Assembly (NCBI RefSeq): GCF_002159665.1
Contig: NZ_NFJC01000031.1
Location: 1-34,773 of the forward strand
Direction of reading: 5' to 3'
From: Desulfovibrio sp. An276
GTDB lineage: Bacteria > Desulfobacterota > Desulfovibrionia > Desulfovibrionales > Desulfovibrionaceae
Length of the DNA: 34,773 nt
In this document: positions 30,811 through 34,773 of the stretch, in pieces
Layout: every line of letters begins with the position of its first letter
How positions within the stretch are numbered: the first letter of the stretch is position 1
The notes under the pieces: generated by a model
Database searches by the model: none
What the model was told of the DNA's origin: nothing
Seen by the model: only the letters and a program-made list of their open reading frames with translations
Program-made: the position numbers and the translations under genes

Positions 30811-31308
30811 ATGTTTCGTACCATACGGCGCGCCAATCTGGCCCTTCCCGATCATGTGTGCCTAGACATTCTGCTTACTGGTTCCTACGGAACCTTTGCC
30901 TTTCTGGGGGATGACGACTACCCCTACGCAGTTCCCGTCAACTACGCCTTTGACGGAAAATCCATCTATGTGCACTGCGCGTTCGAAGGACACAAGATGG
31001 ACGCCATTGCCAGGCACAACAAGGCAAGTTTCAGCGTCGTGGAAGCCCATGAGGTCATTCCCGAGGAGCTTTCCACGGACTACCGCAGTGTCCTTGTTTT
31101 CGGACGAGTACGGGTAGTGGAAGACAACGAGGAAAAACTTAACGCCCTCCACCTTATCTGCCAAAAGTACGTTCCCCATATGGACAAAAGCGTCGAGGAC
31201 TACATCACAAGGAAGGCGCCCTCCACGGCAGTCATCAGGATGAGCGTTGAGCACATGAGCGGCAAGGAGGGACGCCGCCTGGCCCTGGCCCGCAAAGACC
31301 AGAACTGA
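30811..31308 (+). CDS. NimA-like FMN-binding flavoprotein (pyridoxamine 5'-phosphate oxidase family)
   Basis: A 165-residue protein of the split-barrel flavin-binding family closest in pattern to NimA. It begins MFRTIRRANLALPDHVCLDI, then GSYGTFAFLGDDDYPYAVPV, IYVHCAFEGHKMDAIARHNK (the HxAxxGHK motif that holds the FMN phosphate), TDYRSVLVFGRVRVVEDNEE, and KYVPHMD near the end. NimA reduces 5-nitroimidazoles in anaerobes and can give metronidazole resistance, but most homologues have unknown substrates. ATG 30811 has GGAG upstream. Length is normal. It is followed at 26 nt by the DUF697-like gene. Confidence 0.85.
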   Translation: MFRTIRRANLALPDHVCLDILLTGSYGTFAFLGDDDYPYAVPVNYAFDGKSIYVHCAFEGHKMDAIARHNKASFSVVEAHEVIPEELSTDYRSVLVFGRVRVVEDNEEKLNALHLICQKYVPHMDKSVEDYITRKAPSTAVIRMSVEHMSGKEGRRLALARKDQN

Positions 31309-31334
31309 CGTTCCTGCGCCCTATAGGAGACCAT

Positions 31335-32939
31335 ATGCACCTTATCCTGCGCCTTGTGAGGCTGGCAGGTCTTGTTCTTCTTGTTACCTGCCTTGTGCTC
31401 TTTTTCCAGTTCAACGTCTTTGCCCTGCAGTTTGTGGATTCTCTCGCGCAAGGAACAGGCTGGATAGCCTTTCTTGTGCTTTGCGGCCTGGAAGTTCTGG
31501 GGCTCTTTTTGCTCTACATGGCCTGGAGGCCCAAAAGATCCAAGCTTGTCCTGAAAGAAAACCCGACCGATGAGGAGCGTGCGGCCTTTGTGGCGGAACT
31601 TGCGGCACGGCTTGCGGAAAATCCCCATGTGCGCGCAGCAGGGATACGCCCGGACGATCCGGAATTCCTTGAAAAATCCCTGGCCCTGCTCGACGAGAAG
31701 GCGGACGAGATCATCCGCTCGGACGCGCGCAGAATCTTCCTTGGCACTGCCCTTGCCCAGAACGGACGCCTTGACGCACTCATTGTCTTCCTTGTGCTCG
31801 CGCGCATGGTCTGGCGCATCTCGGCCCTCTACAACCAGCGCCCGACACCTGCGGAAATCTGGAGTGTGTACACAAGCGTCTCTGCCTCTGCCTTTGTGGC
31901 CTTCAGCATCGACGCACTGGACATTCCCCAGACAGTGACTGAATCCCTGGGAAGCCTTGTGCCGGCAGTAGCCCCCCACATGGCAGGCACCTCCATGCCC
32001 CTTGTGGGTGCTACCATGCACCTTTTCACCTCCTGCGTTCTCGATGGCGCAGCAAACGGCCTGCTTGCCGTGCGCGCAGGCGTTCTCACCAAGAACGCCT
32101 TTTGCCTGGCAAACCTTGCGAAGAGCGAGGCAAGAACCATCTCCTCCAGGGAAATCCGCCAGAACATGCTCTCCCTCTCGAAGGAATGCCTTGGTGACAT
32201 CACAACCGGCCTCAAGGAGCAGCTGAAGGACATGGCCGGGACTGTTGCCGACAGCGCAGTGGAAAAGACCGTCACTGCAGCAAGGACCGTGGCCTCCTCG
32301 GTAAGCGGGGCTGCTTCTTCTGCCGGGGACTTTGTCATGAAGGGTGTGCGCGGAGGCGAGGCTGCAGTAAGCGCAGTAGCCAGCGGTGTTGGCTCCACTG
32401 TAGACATGGTCACAAATGCCGCGAGCAAGACTACGGACACCGTGAGCGGAGCCGTCAGCGAGACCAGGGACTTTGCCCAAAGCACCTTACGCTCTGCAAC
32501 ACAAACCCTGTCGAATGGCGGGCAGGCAGTTGTGCGCACTGTGCAGTCCGGAACAGGCAAGGCGAAAAACTTCGTGCGCAGCGCTGGCAACCTTTTTTCC
32601 AGCGTGCTGCCGGGAAAGCACGAGTACACTCAAGAAGAGCTCCTTGCCCTGAAGATAGCCCTGCTCTGGAGCAAGGGACCGCTCTCCACAGCTGCTGTCC
32701 TTGAACTTGAAGGCGAATTTGGTCAGTATCCCGTTCCGCACGAGCTTGCAGACGCATTGAACCGCATCCCCAACCTGGACCTTCTGGCCCCCTATCTCGA
32801 AGCCTGGAAGGGGCGGAAAAAGGACATACTGGACATCATGAACAAAATAGACATCACACCCTGCGACGAGAGGGAGAAAGCCTACCTTGAACAACTGGGC
32901 TTGACCTTGCGCGTAGGCAGAGCTCTTGCCGGGAGATAG
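31335..32939 (+). CDS. DUF697-like inner-membrane protein
   Basis: A 534-residue protein. Two N-terminal membrane helices (residues ~8-30 and ~42-62) are followed by a cytoplasmic part. Residues about 125-240 (RRIFLGTALAQNGRLDALIVF, then ARMVWRISALYNQRPTPAEI) resemble DUF697, the region shared by YcjF-like proteins. Residues about 295-420 are an Ala/Ser/Thr/Val-rich repeat of amphipathic 11-residue type (TVADSAVEKTVTAARTVASS; VSGAVSETRDFAQS), like LEA/apolipoprotein repeats. The C-terminal ~90 residues are a helical domain (ELADALNRIPNLDLLAPYLE). Function unknown. It is followed at 4 nt by the next gene, so the two are coupled. Confidence 0.7.
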   Translation: MHLILRLVRLAGLVLLVTCLVLFFQFNVFALQFVDSLAQGTGWIAFLVLCGLEVLGLFLLYMAWRPKRSKLVLKENPTDEERAAFVAELAARLAENPHVRAAGIRPDDPEFLEKSLALLDEKADEIIRSDARRIFLGTALAQNGRLDALIVFLVLARMVWRISALYNQRPTPAEIWSVYTSVSASAFVAFSIDALDIPQTVTESLGSLVPAVAPHMAGTSMPLVGATMHLFTSCVLDGAANGLLAVRAGVLTKNAFCLANLAKSEARTISSREIRQNMLSLSKECLGDITTGLKEQLKDMAGTVADSAVEKTVTAARTVASSVSGAASSAGDFVMKGVRGGEAAVSAVASGVGSTVDMVTNAASKTTDTVSGAVSETRDFAQSTLRSATQTLSNGGQAVVRTVQSGTGKAKNFVRSAGNLFSSVLPGKHEYTQEELLALKIALLWSKGPLSTAAVLELEGEFGQYPVPHELADALNRIPNLDLLAPYLEAWKGRKKDILDIMNKIDITPCDEREKAYLEQLGLTLRVGRALAGR

Positions 32940-32943
32940 GCCC

Positions 32944-33624
32944 ATGTGGCGCATGCAGATACATCATCAGATAGGTCAGGACATCCTTTCCCTCAAACGC
33001 CAGGGAGCGGCCTTTACCTGGAAGACTCTGGACGCACTTCGCGCGCGCCTTGTGCGGGCTGGCGAGTACGAGTGCGGAAACAAAACCTCCATCGAGGAGC
33101 GGGTTAAGGCCCTTTCCCTTGAAACGCGCCCCACGCTCTTTGGGGAGGACCTCATGCTCGTACCCCTGCCAGAGGCCAACATGCTCCTTGAGTGGGAAGA
33201 CAACGGGGAAAAATGCGCAACCCTTCTCACGGACAGGGTGACCACCCTCGAAATGTACGTTTTCCGCTACTCTTTGGATCGCGAACGCTGGCGCTGGCCC
33301 CTTATTGGCATGGCCTACGGCCCGAGCTTTCACGACAACTGCCGCATAGCAGTCTACGAGCCCACAGCCCTGCAAAAGTGTTCCGCAAACGCCATGAAGG
33401 CCATGGTAGAACAGCATGTGCTTGCTTCCGGCACTGCCGTGCTGGCCCTGGAGCTTGCCAGGCACGATCTTGTGCAGCCCATAAACGGAAGGCACGAGAC
33501 GGCTCTTGCCCTGCAGGAGAAAAAGGGCGAACATCAGGATTTGCCGACACCCTCGTCCCTTGCACGGGCTTGTCGCACCCGTCACGAGAGCGCGCCCATG
33601 GGCAAGGGCGCACACAGGATGTAG
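32944..33624 (+). CDS. Hypothetical cytoplasmic protein
   Basis: A 226-residue protein starting at ATG 32944, with GGGAG upstream and 4 nt after the stop of the DUF697-like gene. No signal peptide or membrane segment. The centre is mixed alpha/beta (TLFGEDLMLVPLPEANMLLE, then CATLLTDRVTTLEMYVFRYS and WPLIGMAYGPSFHDNCRIAV). The C-terminal ~50 residues are basic and probably disordered. No family recognised. The tight spacing suggests a partner of the DUF697-like protein. Confidence 0.6.
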   Translation: MWRMQIHHQIGQDILSLKRQGAAFTWKTLDALRARLVRAGEYECGNKTSIEERVKALSLETRPTLFGEDLMLVPLPEANMLLEWEDNGEKCATLLTDRVTTLEMYVFRYSLDRERWRWPLIGMAYGPSFHDNCRIAVYEPTALQKCSANAMKAMVEQHVLASGTAVLALELARHDLVQPINGRHETALALQEKKGEHQDLPTPSSLARACRTRHESAPMGKGAHRM

Positions 33625-33677
33625 CATTTTTCCGCATAACGCCCCCAAAACCTCAACCACGCTTGCGCGAGGATCCC

Positions 33678-34103
33678 ATGTCCGAACAAAACGACTGCAT
33701 TTTCTGCATGATTGTCGAGGGCAAGCTTCCCTCTTCCAAGGTCTACGAAACGGAGAACCTCTACGCCTTCCTGGACCTCAATCCCGTCCACGAGGGGCAC
33801 ACCCTCATCATCCCCAAGAAGCACTGTGAAAACATCTTTGACGCTGATCCTGCCATTGGCGAGGATGTCATCAAGGCCATGCAGCGCGTAGGCGAGGCTC
33901 TCAAGAAGGTCACAGGCTGCACTGGTGTCAATGTCCTGCAAAACAACGGCAGAACTGCAGGCCAGATGGTCTACCACCTCCACTGGCACATCATCCCCCG
34001 CTTTGCAGCGGACGGCCTGAGCCTCTGGCCCCAGCAAAAGTACGCCTCCATGGACGCCATGAACGACATGGCAGCGCGTCTGCGCGAGGAACTGGCAAAG
34101 TAG
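33678..34103 (+). CDS. HIT-family nucleotide hydrolase (HinT-like)
   Basis: A 141-residue protein of the histidine triad superfamily. The start has the zinc-type pair CIFCMIVEGKLPSSKVYE (Cys7, Cys10). The middle is LYAFLDLNPVHEGHTLIIPK, and the catalytic triad is HLHWHIIPRF near residues 100-109, followed by a C-terminal helix. HinT enzymes hydrolyse adenosine phosphoramidates and related nucleotides. The pattern GVNVLQNNGRTAGQMVYHLH is standard. GAGGA precedes the start. A strong bidirectional terminator follows. Confidence 0.93.
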   Translation: MSEQNDCIFCMIVEGKLPSSKVYETENLYAFLDLNPVHEGHTLIIPKKHCENIFDADPAIGEDVIKAMQRVGEALKKVTGCTGVNVLQNNGRTAGQMVYHLHWHIIPRFAADGLSLWPQQKYASMDAMNDMAARLREELAK

Positions 34104-34129
34104 CTGCGCTCACAAGGCTTGCAGTACGC

Positions 34130-34163
34130 AAAAAAAGGCCCCGGGTTGCCGGAGCCTTTTTTT
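34130..34163. terminator. Bidirectional terminator between the HIT gene and the flavodoxin remnant
   Basis: AAAAAAAGGC and CCGG pair with CCGG and GCCTTTTTTT around a GTTG loop. A/T runs on both sides let it serve both converging genes. Confidence 0.9.
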
Positions 34164-34194
34164 GCGTTCTTGTGCGGGGAAAGCCCCAGAAAAA

Positions 34195-34578
34195 CTAGAA
34201 GACTATGCTCTGGAGCCAGGAATCCACTGTGCTTTCCGCACCGCGCACGCTTCTGCCGCGCACAGGCAGGCCCTTGAGAATGCGTGCCTTCGGGCAGAGC
34301 TTCCTGATATCGGACTCGCTCGTGCCCATGGCGCTGCCACCGTGGGTGCAGAAGGGCGCCACGGTCTTGCCGTCCATGTTGTAGGCTTTCAGGAAGGTGA
34401 ACACGGCCCTCGGCATGGTGCCCCACCAGTTGGGGTAGCCAAGAAAGACTGTCCTGTACTTTTCCATATTGGGGATCACAGTGGAGATTTCCGGAAAAAC
34501 GTTTGCGCGCTGTTCTTCCCTGGCCTGTTCCACGCAGGCATCGTAGTCATCGGGATAGGGCTTCACGGTCTTTATCAA
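34195..34578 (-). pseudogene. Flavodoxin missing its 5' part
   Basis: The remaining ~127 residues are the C-terminal two thirds of a long-chain-type flavodoxin: VKPYPDDYDACVEQAREEQR, then YRTVFLGYPNWWGTMPRAVF (the FMN-binding Tyr/Trp loop), APFCTHGGSAMGTSESDI and WLQSIVF at the end. The first ~40 residues, which would hold the phosphate-binding loop (T-x-T-G-N-T), are absent. Just upstream the frame runs straight into hairpin DNA of the IS200 end at about 34580-34611. The gene was therefore probably split by the insertion. A TTG at 34576-34578 could start translation, but the product could not bind FMN phosphate normally. Confidence 0.8.
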
Positions 34579-34584
34579 GCGCGC

Positions 34585-34773
34585 CGTAAAACCTCTCCCT
34601 TCAGGGGGAGGATATAAGGCGCCCCTAGCTTGGCAAGTTTGCCTTTAGTTGGGAGTTCTTTGGAATTCGATATACTGCTTAAGGACGGAGAGCGGCGCTC
34701 CACCGCAACTGCCTGCAAAGTAGCTTGGTGACCAGAGAGAGCCACCCCAAAGTTTCTTTTGGATGGAGGGATA
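34585..34773 (-). mobile_element. Right end of an IS200/IS605 element (continues past the window)
   Basis: It contains the 3' end of tnpA and, 34-53 nt beyond its stop, the hairpin CCTCTCCC / GGGGGAGG (34592-34611), followed on the minus strand by TTTTACGGCG. This is a usual right-end structure of IS200-type elements. The inner part and left end lie outside the window. Confidence 0.7.
34645..34773 (-). CDS. tnpA: IS200-family transposase TnpA, C-terminal fragment (cut by the window edge)
   Basis: The last 42 codons read YPSIQKKLWGGSLWSPSYFA, then GSCGGAPLSVLKQYIEFQ and RTPN before TAA at 34645-34647. This is the C-terminal region of TnpA: the KLWGG-LWS-SYF segment and the helix that carries the catalytic tyrosine in this family, ending xxYIExQ. 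TnpA is a Y1 HUH transposase that moves single-stranded DNA. The HUH motif itself lies outside the window. Frame is certain over the part seen. Confidence 0.88.
   Translation of the reverse strand, partial: YPSIQKKLWGGSLWSPSYFAGSCGGAPLSVLKQYIEFQRTPN

Overview
The window is GC-rich, densely coded bacterial DNA whose gene content fits a Desulfovibrio-like member of the Desulfobacterota. This placement is inference from protein resemblance: nickel-hydrogenase maturation genes hypA/hypB, a PEP-synthase-like protein of a type I associate with Desulfovibrio, AMIN and SPOR envelope proteins, and a type I-C CRISPR repeat. No rRNA or other decisive marker is present. Both edges run into IS200/IS605-type sequence. 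The left edge shows a right-end-like pair of hairpins and the right edge the 3' end of a tnpA gene. The window may therefore be a piece of genome bounded by insertion sequences.

Layout. 1-2306 (minus): a coiled-coil protein with a tail apparently supplied by the insertion sequence, an LprI-like exported protein and a SPOR-domain protein. 2485-3456 (plus): an exported protein of unknown function. 3618-4717 (minus): hypA-hypB. 5334-6350: an AMIN-domain protein with a long Ala/Lys/Glu-rich linker. 6460-9018: a PEP-synthase-like protein with an unrecognised C-terminal third. 9153-10189: azlC-azlD amino-acid exporter, overlapping by 4 nt. 10405-12969: two tandem paralogous MFS transporters. 13390-13923: a ZraP-like periplasmic metal-stress protein behind a good sigma-54-type promoter. 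13924-14571: non-coding DNA with a diverged ~100-bp repeat carrying stem-loops, next to a 5'-truncated Rpn-family nuclease gene.

16227-24252 (minus) looks like one long transcription unit: GT4 glycosyltransferase, small exported protein, GT2 glycosyltransferase, MacB-like permease, an ABC ATPase fused in one polypeptide to a second GT4 glycosyltransferase, a membrane-anchored coiled-coil protein, and cobU. A WalW-like polysaccharide deacetylase and a methyltransferase diverge from it (24506-26469). Together they suggest a glycan or glycolipid assembly and export locus in which the exporter's ATPase is covalently joined to a sugar transferase. This is the best candidate here for an undescribed system.

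26600-29334 holds pgl, an exported protein and cinA. 29465-29847 is a tandem duplication (210-bp period) of tRNA-Asn with its promoter and terminator. It is followed directly by a three-repeat type I-C CRISPR array with no cas genes in the window, and by a broken ABC-transporter gene. The last part (30811-34103) has a NimA-like flavoprotein, a DUF697-like membrane protein, a hypothetical protein and a HIT-family hydrolase, then a flavodoxin whose 5' part was lost at the IS200 end.
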